From NCBI GenBank assembly GCA_910578715.1, contig CAJTRL010000045.1, forward strand, positions 1 to 30,981: 30,981 bases of DNA, in the 5' to 3' direction. This document shows positions 15,394 through 23,360 of the stretch, in pieces; position 1 is the first letter of the stretch; every line of letters starts with the position of its first letter. The translations under genes were made by a program, and so were the position numbers. Source of the DNA: an uncultured Lachnospiraceae bacterium. GTDB taxonomy: Bacteria > Bacillota > Clostridia > Lachnospirales > Lachnospiraceae. The notes beneath the pieces were generated by a model. It worked only from the letters and a program-made list of their open reading frames with translations, searched no databases and was not told where the DNA came from.

Positions 15394-16091
15394 AATACGA
15401 AAATTTTATAGCTGATTTGGATGAACTGCATCAAAATAAATTAGAAGAAAGTGCATATAAAGGGGCAAACAAAGATTTTTCTGTTTATGTTCCGGTTAAG
15501 GTGAATATTTACGGGATTCAAAATGAGAATTTTTTGATAAAGAAAAGTGAATTTACGAAATATTTGTATATTAGAAGCGGGTGCAGAGTTTATTTTTCGG
15601 ATGCCGATATTATCAGTATGCTGCTACAAATAAAAGATAAAACTGTAATACATTATCTCATAGCCCAGTTGATAAGAGCATATCGGGGGGAATTTGAAAA
15701 TTATCAAATACTTGTGGGGCAAAAGGAATATGAAGTATGTGGAATCTGTCAGGTAATAAGTGGGCAGATACTGGAAAATGAGAAAGATATAGATGTTCCG
15801 TTTGATGATATTTTGATATTGCTTAATCTGATTGTTTCCAAAGACTATGCGGCCAGCAGGCTCCCACAGTGGAGAAAAAAGCCGAGCTTCTTAAAACAGA
15901 CGCTTGCAAAATATATATCATTGCTGAAGTTTTATTATGATTCCGATATGACGGCTCAAAAATATCTGATGGATATGGGGTATAATATTAATAAGGGGGT
16001 TTTGGAAAATTATGCCGATGCGCAGTTGAGAGATGAAAAAAATAATTTCTTTTGCAATTTTAATGTATTTGAAGAATTAGGAATGATATGA
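15390..16091 (+). CDS. unknown protein at the head of the retron island
   Basis: A 233-residue protein with no family I recognise. It is soluble and probably mostly helical, with no signal peptide, membrane segment or obvious metal motif. A helical middle (VIHYLIAQLIRAYRGEF) and a C-terminal half with KPSFLKQTLAKYISLLKFYYD can be seen; the few cysteines (including CGICQ at about 112-116) are not a convincing metal site. The gene is A+T-rich (17 G/C of 60 bases at 15421-15480, against 35 of 60 within ispG at 15181-15240). Its ATG overlaps the ispG stop as ATGA, with GGAGAA just upstream, so it is translated by coupling to ispG. It ends about 11 bases before the retron-like RNA, and the RNA promoter overlaps its last codons. 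It could be a third component of the retron or unrelated cargo. Confidence 0.6.
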   Translation: MKYENFIADLDELHQNKLEESAYKGANKDFSVYVPVKVNIYGIQNENFLIKKSEFTKYLYIRSGCRVYFSDADIISMLLQIKDKTVIHYLIAQLIRAYRGEFENYQILVGQKEYEVCGICQVISGQILENEKDIDVPFDDILILLNLIVSKDYAASRLPQWRKKPSFLKQTLAKYISLLKFYYDSDMTAQKYLMDMGYNINKGVLENYADAQLRDEKNNFFCNFNVFEELGMI

Positions 16092-16092
16092 T
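16084..16092 (+). promoter_or_regulatory. extended -10 promoter for the retron-like RNA
   Basis: TGATATGAT overlaps the stop of the preceding gene and fits TGnTATnnT. A start site about seven bases on (near 16099) would put the RNA 5' end just before the closing-helix strand at 16103. The -35 is weak (TGTATT near 16064). Confidence 0.5.
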
Positions 16093-16102
16093 AAAATAAA
16101 AT

Positions 16103-16318
16103 AGGATCCTAGTAAGGCTGTCTGCCGCCTCAGCGTATGAGGTTAGCGTATTCAGAATTTGGTTAAATTTGTTCGACTGCGTCGAGATTTTGGAAAAAAG
16201 AAAAATTTATTCCGGGAACCTGCTACTGTCGGCAACCTTGCCGTCAGTAGCAGAACCGCCAGAACAAATTTTCTTTTTACAAAGAATTATTACCAAATTT
16301 AAGTAGGGTCCTTTTTTT
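16103..16318 (+). ncRNA. retron-like msr-msd non-coding RNA (predicted)
   Basis: The two ends pair: AGGATCCTA (16103-16111) with TAGGGTCCT (16304-16312), nine pairs including one G-U, followed by a seven-T run. This is the place and size of a retron a1/a2 helix. Short msr-like hairpins follow: CCTCA/TGAGG (16128-16142) and TCGAC/GTCGA (16173-16185). The msd-like part (about 16194-16277) has base strands AAAAAGAAAA/TTTTCTTTTT and a strong tip hairpin 16220-16253 (CTGCTACTG/CAGTAGCAG, then CGGCA/TGCCG around ACCT). A competing fold pairs AAATTTGTTC (16165-16174) with GAACAAATTT (16262-16271) and AATTTGGT (16156-16163) with ACCAAATT (16292-16299). The G at 16112 is the candidate priming guanosine. 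The helices are seen directly; retron function is inferred from the adjacent reverse transcriptase. Confidence 0.72.
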
Positions 16319-16392
16319 ATTTACATATGCTTTTTGCGAGGAAGTGTTGAATAAATTCAATTAGTAATTTGCGTGTCCGCTGAAGCGGACAG
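16319..16392 (+). promoter_or_regulatory. leader of the effector gene with an inverted repeat and a start-proximal hairpin
   Basis: Between the RNA T run and the effector start are an inverted repeat TTGAAT-AA-ATTCAA (16347-16360), which could be an operator, and a perfect hairpin TGTCCGC-TGAA-GCGGACA (16374-16391) ending one base before the ATG at 16393. The hairpin would hide the weak initiation region, so effector translation may be held low. Confidence 0.4.
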
Positions 16393-17493
16393 ATGGGTAT
16401 ACAAATGAAAAAATATATTTTTAAGGAACGGAAAATAGAAGAAGAGTACAGATATATTTTCTTATGCGGAGTAAAATACGGCAGAAATGAACCGACAGAT
16501 AAGAGAAATGTGCTAAGAGCCTATTTATTAGAATATGACTGTAATCTGAGACCGATTATTTTAGAAGATAATTTTATGTTTGGAAGAAAAAGTAAGCGCC
16601 TTTTACGATATGGCGATATTAATATGCAGGATTTATATCAGGTAGAAATGGTGATGAATTATTTAGCTGATAACAATATCATTATTCAGGAGAGCATATC
16701 TACAGGAGCCGAAATCGGTTTGTTTCTAAGTGAGCCGGGTTCATTAAAGAAAACATGTTTACTTGTGCCGGATAAAATAGCCGTGGAGGAAGATAAACTT
16801 GGTGAATTTATCAGGCGCGCTTTCGTAAATGCACAGAACAAAGTCTATACAATAACTTTCTATCCCCGAATTGAAAAGAATCTATTGTCTGAAAATGTAA
16901 AGAACTGGCATACTTCATTTTTTGAAAATGAGATAGGGACAAATCTGGGAAATAAAATAATGAGTTTTCTTGATGACAGCAGGGCGGATTATACCATACA
17001 ATTTTCAGATAAGATTTCCAATGTAAAAAAAGGCTATATTGGTTATGAGGTTAGAAAAGGTAATTTGAAAATTACCGCATTGCCAAGATTGTTATTGTGC
17101 TGTATCGCTTCTGTATTCAATATCAGGGAAATTTATCAGGAAATATTCAACAGAACAAAGGAAATGAAGGAATATATCCGGGTAATAAAAGAAGCATTGC
17201 AGGAAATTTTCATGAATACAATTATGGAAAAAACAGGGGAAACAATTAAGGAATGTTCCATAAAAGTATGCTGGAATATAGAAAGTGTTTACATTGGGCA
17301 GTTGATTGGGATGAGCCTGTATTTATTTCAGGCCGCAGGTTTTATGACAATTAATAAAGACGAATTATACCTTGAGAACCATAAGGTAACAATTAACAGG
17401 ACGGTATTACAAAATAAGGATGGAACGAATTTCTTTTTTTATGAAAAATATAAAAATTGTCTGGGTACTTTAACGGAAACGCAAATCGTATAA
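16393..17493 (+). CDS. retron effector, nucleoside deoxyribosyltransferase-like (predicted)
   Basis: 366 residues. The N-terminal domain (about 18-130) has the pattern of the retron St85/Ec86 effector family: a strand ending YIFLCG (21-26), a helix RNVLRAYLLEY, a strand RPIILED (53-59), an acidic helix DLYQVEMVMNYLADNN, then IIIQES-ISTGAEIGLF (96-111) and a further strand TCLLVPD. In the family, ESxG..AELG..F supplies the active-site glutamate of an N-glycosidase fold; here E100 and E107 are candidates. The C-terminal 230 residues are helical and unrecognised; type II effectors carry DNA-binding parts there. Start is 16393 or ATG 16405 four codons later; both have weak ribosome sites and the first follows a hairpin. 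The RT starts nine bases after the stop. Base use is A+T-rich. A likely toxin is held in check by RT plus msDNA, by analogy with Ec86. Confidence 0.68.
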   Translation: MGIQMKKYIFKERKIEEEYRYIFLCGVKYGRNEPTDKRNVLRAYLLEYDCNLRPIILEDNFMFGRKSKRLLRYGDINMQDLYQVEMVMNYLADNNIIIQESISTGAEIGLFLSEPGSLKKTCLLVPDKIAVEEDKLGEFIRRAFVNAQNKVYTITFYPRIEKNLLSENVKNWHTSFFENEIGTNLGNKIMSFLDDSRADYTIQFSDKISNVKKGYIGYEVRKGNLKITALPRLLLCCIASVFNIREIYQEIFNRTKEMKEYIRVIKEALQEIFMNTIMEKTGETIKECSIKVCWNIESVYIGQLIGMSLYLFQAAGFMTINKDELYLENHKVTINRTVLQNKDGTNFFFYEKYKNCLGTLTETQIV

Positions 17494-17502
17494 GAGGAAA
17501 AT

Positions 17503-18411
17503 ATGGACGAGCAGTTAATAGTAAAATATATTAAAACAAAGAATAAGGTACGTAAAATAATAACATATGGTGAAAATAGCGAACTGAGAAAATATCATGA
17601 AAATGTTGTAAAATATTTAAACGACCACACATATAATTCAATATTTGCCAAAGCATATGCGCCGCGTTCTTCCATCTATAAAAATGCTCAGGCTCATATG
17701 TATAATGATATTTTTTTAAAGATGGACATTAAAAATTTTTTCCCCAGTTTAAATCATAAGTATCTGGCAGAATGTTTGTTTTATGAGATTAATAAAGATA
17801 CAGAAATAAGCCGGACGGAGTGCTATGAAATTGTAAGAAAATGTAGTGTAGGAGAGAAAGGATTACCACTGGGGCTGGTTTCATCTCCGGCTCTGGCTAA
17901 TTTATATATGAAAGAGTTTGACGGTTTATTGTATGGAAAAATGAAAAAAATGGAATTGTCAAATCCTATTTATACGAGATATGCCGATGACATTGTGATA
18001 TCCTTTAAAGTCGAGCCGGAATATGAGGCTAAAATCGAAGAGCTACAGCAAATCGTAAGAAATTTACTTAAACGGATTCATTTATCTCTCAATGAAAAAA
18101 AGACAGAAATTTTTAATCTTGAAAAGTCTAATCATGTCCGTGTTACCGGGGTGAGTATCACGAGGGCTGAGGATGGTCGGAGACATATCAGTGTCGGAAA
18201 AAAATTAAAAAATGAAATATTCTGGTCTGCAATTGAGCAGTATGACAGAAAAGAAAGAGATGGCACAAAAATAGCGCATATAAAAGGCCTTTTTTCGTTT
18301 GCAGTATCTATTGAGAAAACAGGGCTGGAGGATGGTTATTCGGATAGAATGATGGAACTTGTCAGAGAAAGAGGTTTTAGCAGTCTGAAAGAATTGATTA
18401 AAGCATTATAA
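17503..18411 (+). CDS. retron-type reverse transcriptase
   Basis: 302 residues, the usual retron RT length, with no intron maturase or endonuclease domain. Signatures in order: NAQAH (61-65), the retron NAxxH motif; FLKMDIKNFF with catalytic D75; LPLGLVSSP (121-129), where L replaces the common Q of LPQG; YTRYADDIVIS with D162-D163; LNEKKTEI (196-203); and VTG (214-216), the retron thumb-region triplet that helps recognise the msr. AGAGGAAA lies just before the ATG. The gene is A+T-rich and follows the effector as the last gene of the island; polC starts 33 bases after it. It is expected to copy the msd part of the RNA at 16103-16318 into msDNA. Retron class is well supported; type is inferred from the RNA-effector-RT order. 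Confidence 0.88.
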   Translation: MDEQLIVKYIKTKNKVRKIITYGENSELRKYHENVVKYLNDHTYNSIFAKAYAPRSSIYKNAQAHMYNDIFLKMDIKNFFPSLNHKYLAECLFYEINKDTEISRTECYEIVRKCSVGEKGLPLGLVSSPALANLYMKEFDGLLYGKMKKMELSNPIYTRYADDIVISFKVEPEYEAKIEELQQIVRNLLKRIHLSLNEKKTEIFNLEKSNHVRVTGVSITRAEDGRRHISVGKKLKNEIFWSAIEQYDRKERDGTKIAHIKGLFSFAVSIEKTGLEDGYSDRMMELVRERGFSSLKELIKAL

Positions 18412-18444
18412 AAAGAATAACAACAGACAAGAAGGGTACAACAG

Positions 18445-21400
18445 ATGTCCAAAAAATTTTTTGACGTATTTCCGACATTAAAACTAAACAGCGGCATGCA
18501 GGATTTATTTGAACAGGTTATGGTGGAGAGAGTTTCCGCGACGAAGCGGAAAGACTTTCTCAGAATCTATATTTCTTCCGACAGGCTGATTCAGAAGGCG
18601 GATGTTTTTCTGGTAGAACAGGAAATGCGGAAGCAGTTTTTCCCAGGCGCGCCGATGGTCATCCGCATTTATGAGCGGTTTCATCTTTCTTCCCAGTATA
18701 CGCCGGAAAAGCTGATGGATATTTACCGGGACAGCATTCTGCTGGAACTGCGGGATTATTCTCCGATAGAATATAATCTTTTTAAAAACGCGGATATTGC
18801 CTATCCTTCCGATGAAAAAGTGATGCTGACACTGGAAGATACGGTGCTCGGGAAGGAAAAGGCGGAAGAGCTGGTGCGCATTCTGGATAAAATCTATAAT
18901 GAGCGCTGCGGCTTTTCTGTGGAAATTCTGACAAGTTATAAAGAGCATAAGGCGGCAAAGCATAAAGAAGAGGACGAGAAGCGGCTGGCGATGCAGATTG
19001 CGGAGATTTCCGCGCGGGCCGGATATGGCAAGGGAGGCGTAAGCGCGGACACCGCGGATGGTATGGGAGGAGCGGAAGCGGACGGCCCCGCATTTACCGG
19101 GCCGGATAATGAAAAAATGTCCGGTGGAGCGGAAGCAATGGCGGCGGATGGCGGCGCATCCGGCTCTGCTGATGGGCTTGCGAATGGGATGTCGGGAAAC
19201 AGCGCAAAGGCGCAAAAAGCCGGACAGGGCGCGTCCGGCGGTCCGGCTGCCGCTCCAACTGCCGGTTTGGCTTCCGGTTCCACGGGCGAAAAGACGGTGA
19301 TGTGGAACGGGCCGGGAACCGGAGCTCAGGGAAGGCCGTTCCGAAAAGACCGGAGCGCCGGAGGCGACGGAAGAAGGCCGATGAAGCGTTCCGACAATCC
19401 AGATGTTTTATACGGAAGAGATTTTGAGGAAGATGCGATTCCGATGGAAGAAGTGATTGGCGAAATCGGAGACGTTGTTGTGCGCGGCAAAATCCTGAAT
19501 TTTGACAAGCGCGATATCAAAAATGAGCGGTCCATTTTAATTTATGACATTTCGGATTTTACGGACACGATGACGGTGAAATTGTTTGTCGCGACGGAGC
19601 AGGTTGATGAAATTGCGGCGGAGATGAAACCGGGGGCTTTTGTGAAGCTGAAAGGGACAGCGGTCATCGATAAATTCGACCATGAGCTGACAATCGGTTC
19701 CATTTACGGTGTGAAAAAGATTCCCGATTTTACCGTTTCTCGTTCCGACACGAGCGTGCGCAAGCGGGTGGAACTGCACTGTCATACGAAAATGAGCGAT
19801 ATGGACGGCGTATCGGAAGCCAAAGACATCGTTAAAAGAGCCTATAAGTGGGGGCATCCGGCGATTGCGATTACGGACCACGGGGTTTTACAGGCTTTTC
19901 CGGATGCCAATCACGTATGGGAAGATTTGTGGAAAGCGGAGAAGGCGAAAAGAAAAGAAGCCGGGGAGGAAGAACCGGACAAACAGGACTTTTTCAAGAT
20001 TATATATGGCGTGGAAGCCTATCTGGTAGACGACCTCCGGGAAATCGTGACCAACGATAAGGGGCAGGATTTCAAGGGGACATTTGTCGTGTTCGATATC
20101 GAGACCACAGGCTTTTCGCCCGTCAACAATAAAATCATTGAAATCGGCGCGGTGAAAGTCGTGGAAGGGCAGATTACGGAGCGTTTTTCCGCGTTTGTCA
20201 ACCCGGAAGTGCCGATACCGTTTGAAATTGAAAAACTGACGGGCATTCAGGACGACATGGTTATCGGGGAACCGACCATTGATGTAATTCTGCCTCAGTT
20301 TCTGGCATTTTGCGGCGACGCCGTGCGGGTGGCCCACAATGCGAATTTCGATATGAGTTTTATCATGGAAAACTGCGACAGGCTTTCCATCGCGCATGAT
20401 TTTACTTATGTGGACACCGTGGGGATTGCCAGGATTTTGCTGCCCGGACAGGCCAAGCATACGCTGGACGCTGTGGCCAAAACGCTCGGCGTATCGTTGG
20501 AGAATCATCACCGGGCGGTGGACGATGCGGAGGCGACGGCGGAGATTTTCGTCAAATTCATTCCAATGTTAGAAAAAGAGGATGCGGACACGTTATCCAA
20601 AGTGAATGCGATGGGGAAGTCCAGCCCTGATATTGTCAAAAAACTGCCGACCTATCATGCGATTATTCTGGCGAAAAACAATGTGGGGCGTATGAATTTA
20701 TACCGTCTGGTGTCGGAATCTCATCTGAATTATTTTGCAAGAAGACCGCGGATTCCCAAAAGCCTGTTTCAGCAGTACAGGGAAGGGCTGATTCTGGGAA
20801 GCGCCTGTGAAGCGGGGGAGCTGTACCGTGCGCTTCTCGACGGAAAGCCGGATGCGGAAATCGCGCGGATTGTTCGTTTTTATGATTATCTGGAGATTCA
20901 GCCGCTTGGCAATAATCAGTATATGATTGCGTCGGAGAAGCTGCCGAACATCAATTCGATGGAAGATATCAAGGAAATCAACCGGAAAATTGTCAGACTG
21001 GGAGAACAGTTCCATAAGCCTGTGGCAGCCACCTGCGACGTGCATTTTCTTGACCCGGGAGATGAGGTTTATCGGAGAATCATCATGGCCGGACAACATT
21101 TTACGGATGCGGATAACCAGGCGCCGCTTTATTTTCGGACGACGGAAGAAATGCTGGAGGAATTTTCCTATCTTGGCAGCGATAAGGCGGAAGAGGTGGT
21201 TATCACCAATACGAACCGTATCGCGGATATGATAGAGTCCTTTTCCCCGGTGCGGCCGGATAAATGCCCGCCGGTCATCGAAAACAGCGATAAACTGCTG
21301 ACGGATATCTGTTATAAAAAAGCGCATGAACTTTATGGCGAGACGCTGCCGGAAATTGTGGAGGCGCGGTTAGAAAGAGAGCTCAACTCCATTATTTCCA

Positions 21401-23166
21401 ACGGTTTTGCGGTTATGTATATCATTGCCCAGAAATTAGTATGGAAATCGGTGGAGGACGGTTATCTGGTAGGTTCCAGGGGTTCTGTCGGTTCCTCTTT
21501 TGTGGCGAATATGGCGGGTATCACGGAAGTAAATTCTTTGAGCCCTCATTATCTGTGTCCGAAGTGTCATTATTATGATTTTGACTCCGAGGAAGTCACC
21601 GCTTTCAGCGGCGGCGCGGGCTGTGATATGCCGGATAAGGACTGTCCGGTCTGTGGGACGCCTCTGCAAAAGGAAGGATTTGATATCCCATTTGAGACGT
21701 TCTTAGGGTTTAAAGGCGATAAAGAGCCGGATATCGACCTGAATTTTTCCGGCGAATATCAGAGTAAGGCGCATAAATATACGGAAGTGATTTTCGGTTA
21801 CGGGCAGACTTACCGGGCGGGGACAATCGGCACGCTGGCGGATAAGACAGCCTTTGGCTATGTAAAAAATTATTATGAAGACCACGGACAGCGGAAAAGA
21901 ACCTGTGAAATCAACCGCCTTGTGGCGGGCTGTACGGGCGTCAGAAGAAGCACGGGGCAGCATCCGGGCGGTATTGTCGTATTGCCGGTAGGAGAGGATA
22001 TCAATTCTTTTACGCCTGTACAGCACCCGGCCAACGATATGAAAACGGATATTGTGACGACGCATTTTGATTACCATTCCATCGACCACAACCTGTTAAA
22101 ACTCGATATTCTCGGCCATGATGACCCGACCATGATTCGGATGTTACAGGATATGACGGGCATCGACCCGGTGAAGATTCCGCTGGACGACAAACAGGTT
22201 ATGTCGTTGTTTGCTTCTACGGAAGCGCTCGGCATCCGGCCGGAACAGATTAACGGCTGTAAGCTGGGATGTCTCGGCATTCCGGAATTTGGAACGGAAT
22301 TTGCGATGCAGATGGTTATCGATGCCAAACCCAAATGTTTTACGGACCTTGTCAGGATTGCCGGGCTGGCGCATGGAACGGACGTATGGCTTGGCAATGC
22401 CCAGACGCTGATTGAAGAGGGAAAAGCGACGATTTCCACCGCAATCTGCTGCCGTGACGATATTATGATTTACCTGATTCATATGGGCGTGGACCCGGCA
22501 TTGTCTTTTACCATTATGGAAAGCGTGCGGAAAGGAAAAGGATTGAAGCCGGAATGGGAAGAGGCCATGAAAGCGGCAGATGTACCGGACTGGTATATCT
22601 GGTCCTGTAAGAAAATCAAGTACATGTTTCCGAAGGCCCATGCGGCGGCATATGTTATGATGGCCTGGCGCATCGCTTACTGCAAAATTAATTATCCGCT
22701 CGCCTATTATGCGGCGTTTTTCAGCATCCGCGCGTCCGGCTTTTCTTATGAAATGATGTGTCAGGGGCAGCAGCACTTAGAAACGGTGATGGCGGATTAT
22801 AAAAGAAGAAGCGATGAACTGAGCAAGAAAGAACAGGATTCCTACCGGGATATGAAGATTGTCCAGGAAATGTATGCAAGAGGCTTTGAATTTGAGCCGA
22901 TAGACCTGTTTCGCGCACAGGCGCGCCTGTTCCAGGTATCGGGCGTCAATAAGCTGATGCCGTCTTTAAGCAGTATTGACGGACTCGGCGAAAAAGCGGC
23001 CGATGCGGTGGTGGAAGCGGCGAAAAACGGCCCGTTCCTGTCAAAGGATGATTTCAGGGACCGCACGAAAGTATCGCAGACCGTCACGGAATTAATGGAC
23101 AGACTCGGCATTCTCGGCGATTTGCCGGAGTCGAACCAGATTAGTCTGTTTGATTTTGCCATGTGA
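18445..23166 (+). CDS. polC: DNA polymerase III alpha subunit, Gram-positive PolC type
   Basis: The 1573-residue replicative polymerase with built-in proofreading. Domains in order: N-terminal domain (1-190); a Gly/Ala/Ser-rich linker (about 196-318); an OB-fold domain with VVVRGKILNFDKRDI; PHP domain (VELHCHTKMSDMDGV); a DnaQ-like exonuclease inserted in it (FVVFDIETTGF, AHNANFDMSF, HHRAVDDAEA); remaining PHP (ATCDVHFLDP); polymerase palm with GSRGSVGSSFVANMAG and the acidic PDIDLNFSGEYQ; a zinc-binding CPKCH...CPVCG; and the C-terminal helix-hairpin-helix (GLGEKAADAV). It is about 130 residues longer than Bacillus PolC, nearly all in the linker. GAAGGG sits upstream of the ATG. It follows the retron island rather than ispG directly. 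Confidence 0.97.
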   Translation: MSKKFFDVFPTLKLNSGMQDLFEQVMVERVSATKRKDFLRIYISSDRLIQKADVFLVEQEMRKQFFPGAPMVIRIYERFHLSSQYTPEKLMDIYRDSILLELRDYSPIEYNLFKNADIAYPSDEKVMLTLEDTVLGKEKAEELVRILDKIYNERCGFSVEILTSYKEHKAAKHKEEDEKRLAMQIAEISARAGYGKGGVSADTADGMGGAEADGPAFTGPDNEKMSGGAEAMAADGGASGSADGLANGMSGNSAKAQKAGQGASGGPAAAPTAGLASGSTGEKTVMWNGPGTGAQGRPFRKDRSAGGDGRRPMKRSDNPDVLYGRDFEEDAIPMEEVIGEIGDVVVRGKILNFDKRDIKNERSILIYDISDFTDTMTVKLFVATEQVDEIAAEMKPGAFVKLKGTAVIDKFDHELTIGSIYGVKKIPDFTVSRSDTSVRKRVELHCHTKMSDMDGVSEAKDIVKRAYKWGHPAIAITDHGVLQAFPDANHVWEDLWKAEKAKRKEAGEEEPDKQDFFKIIYGVEAYLVDDLREIVTNDKGQDFKGTFVVFDIETTGFSPVNNKIIEIGAVKVVEGQITERFSAFVNPEVPIPFEIEKLTGIQDDMVIGEPTIDVILPQFLAFCGDAVRVAHNANFDMSFIMENCDRLSIAHDFTYVDTVGIARILLPGQAKHTLDAVAKTLGVSLENHHRAVDDAEATAEIFVKFIPMLEKEDADTLSKVNAMGKSSPDIVKKLPTYHAIILAKNNVGRMNLYRLVSESHLNYFARRPRIPKSLFQQYREGLILGSACEAGELYRALLDGKPDAEIARIVRFYDYLEIQPLGNNQYMIASEKLPNINSMEDIKEINRKIVRLGEQFHKPVAATCDVHFLDPGDEVYRRIIMAGQHFTDADNQAPLYFRTTEEMLEEFSYLGSDKAEEVVITNTNRIADMIESFSPVRPDKCPPVIENSDKLLTDICYKKAHELYGETLPEIVEARLERELNSIISNGFAVMYIIAQKLVWKSVEDGYLVGSRGSVGSSFVANMAGITEVNSLSPHYLCPKCHYYDFDSEEVTAFSGGAGCDMPDKDCPVCGTPLQKEGFDIPFETFLGFKGDKEPDIDLNFSGEYQSKAHKYTEVIFGYGQTYRAGTIGTLADKTAFGYVKNYYEDHGQRKRTCEINRLVAGCTGVRRSTGQHPGGIVVLPVGEDINSFTPVQHPANDMKTDIVTTHFDYHSIDHNLLKLDILGHDDPTMIRMLQDMTGIDPVKIPLDDKQVMSLFASTEALGIRPEQINGCKLGCLGIPEFGTEFAMQMVIDAKPKCFTDLVRIAGLAHGTDVWLGNAQTLIEEGKATISTAICCRDDIMIYLIHMGVDPALSFTIMESVRKGKGLKPEWEEAMKAADVPDWYIWSCKKIKYMFPKAHAAAYVMMAWRIAYCKINYPLAYYAAFFSIRASGFSYEMMCQGQQHLETVMADYKRRSDELSKKEQDSYRDMKIVQEMYARGFEFEPIDLFRAQARLFQVSGVNKLMPSLSSIDGLGEKAADAVVEAAKNGPFLSKDDFRDRTKVSQTVTELMDRLGILGDLPESNQISLFDFAM

Positions 23167-23224
23167 CAGCCGGAAAGAAAAACAAGCGGCTCCGAAGGAG
23201 ACATTTGTTTTTCTCCCGGCTGTC
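23165..23224. terminator. long bidirectional terminator hairpin between polC and a convergent gene
   Basis: GACAGCCGG (23165-23173) pairs with CCGGCTGTC (23216-23224); inside, AGAAAAACAA pairs with TTGTTTTTCT and CTCC-GAA-GGAG caps the stem. An A run on one arm and a T run on the other would let it end transcription from either direction, as fits a convergent gene pair. The polC stop codon overlaps its first bases. Confidence 0.75.
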
Positions 23225-23236
23225 AACGAGCAAATA

Positions 23237-23287
23237 TCCGATGAAATCGGACTGCCGATGGAATCGGACGAAGAGCGCTGAAAGCGC
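23237..23287. repeat. three tandem mini-hairpins with GAA/GGA loops
   Basis: TCCGAT-GAA-ATCGGA (23237-23251), CCGAT-GGA-ATCGG (23255-23267) and GCGCT-GAA-AGCGC (23275-23287) follow one another in non-coding sequence after polC. A fourth possible hairpin AACAT/ATGTT follows at about 23316-23331. No gene lies in 23225-23360. Confidence 0.5.
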
Positions 23288-23360
23288 GGGTTTGCGAGTA
23301 TGCTTGAGGAAAGAACATGTTTATATGTTTGGCGGATGGTGAATGGCAACGGGCGAAAAA

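Noticed and set aside
16220..16253. Strong hairpin as a simple terminator
   Set aside because: It is not followed by a T run; the T run lies after the outer closing helix at 16312-16318, which fits a larger structured RNA better.
17503..18411. Reverse transcriptase as a group II intron or diversity-generating retroelement
   Set aside because: No maturase or endonuclease domain, no intron-type RNA ends and no template/variable repeat pair seen; the NAxxH and VTG motifs favour a retron.
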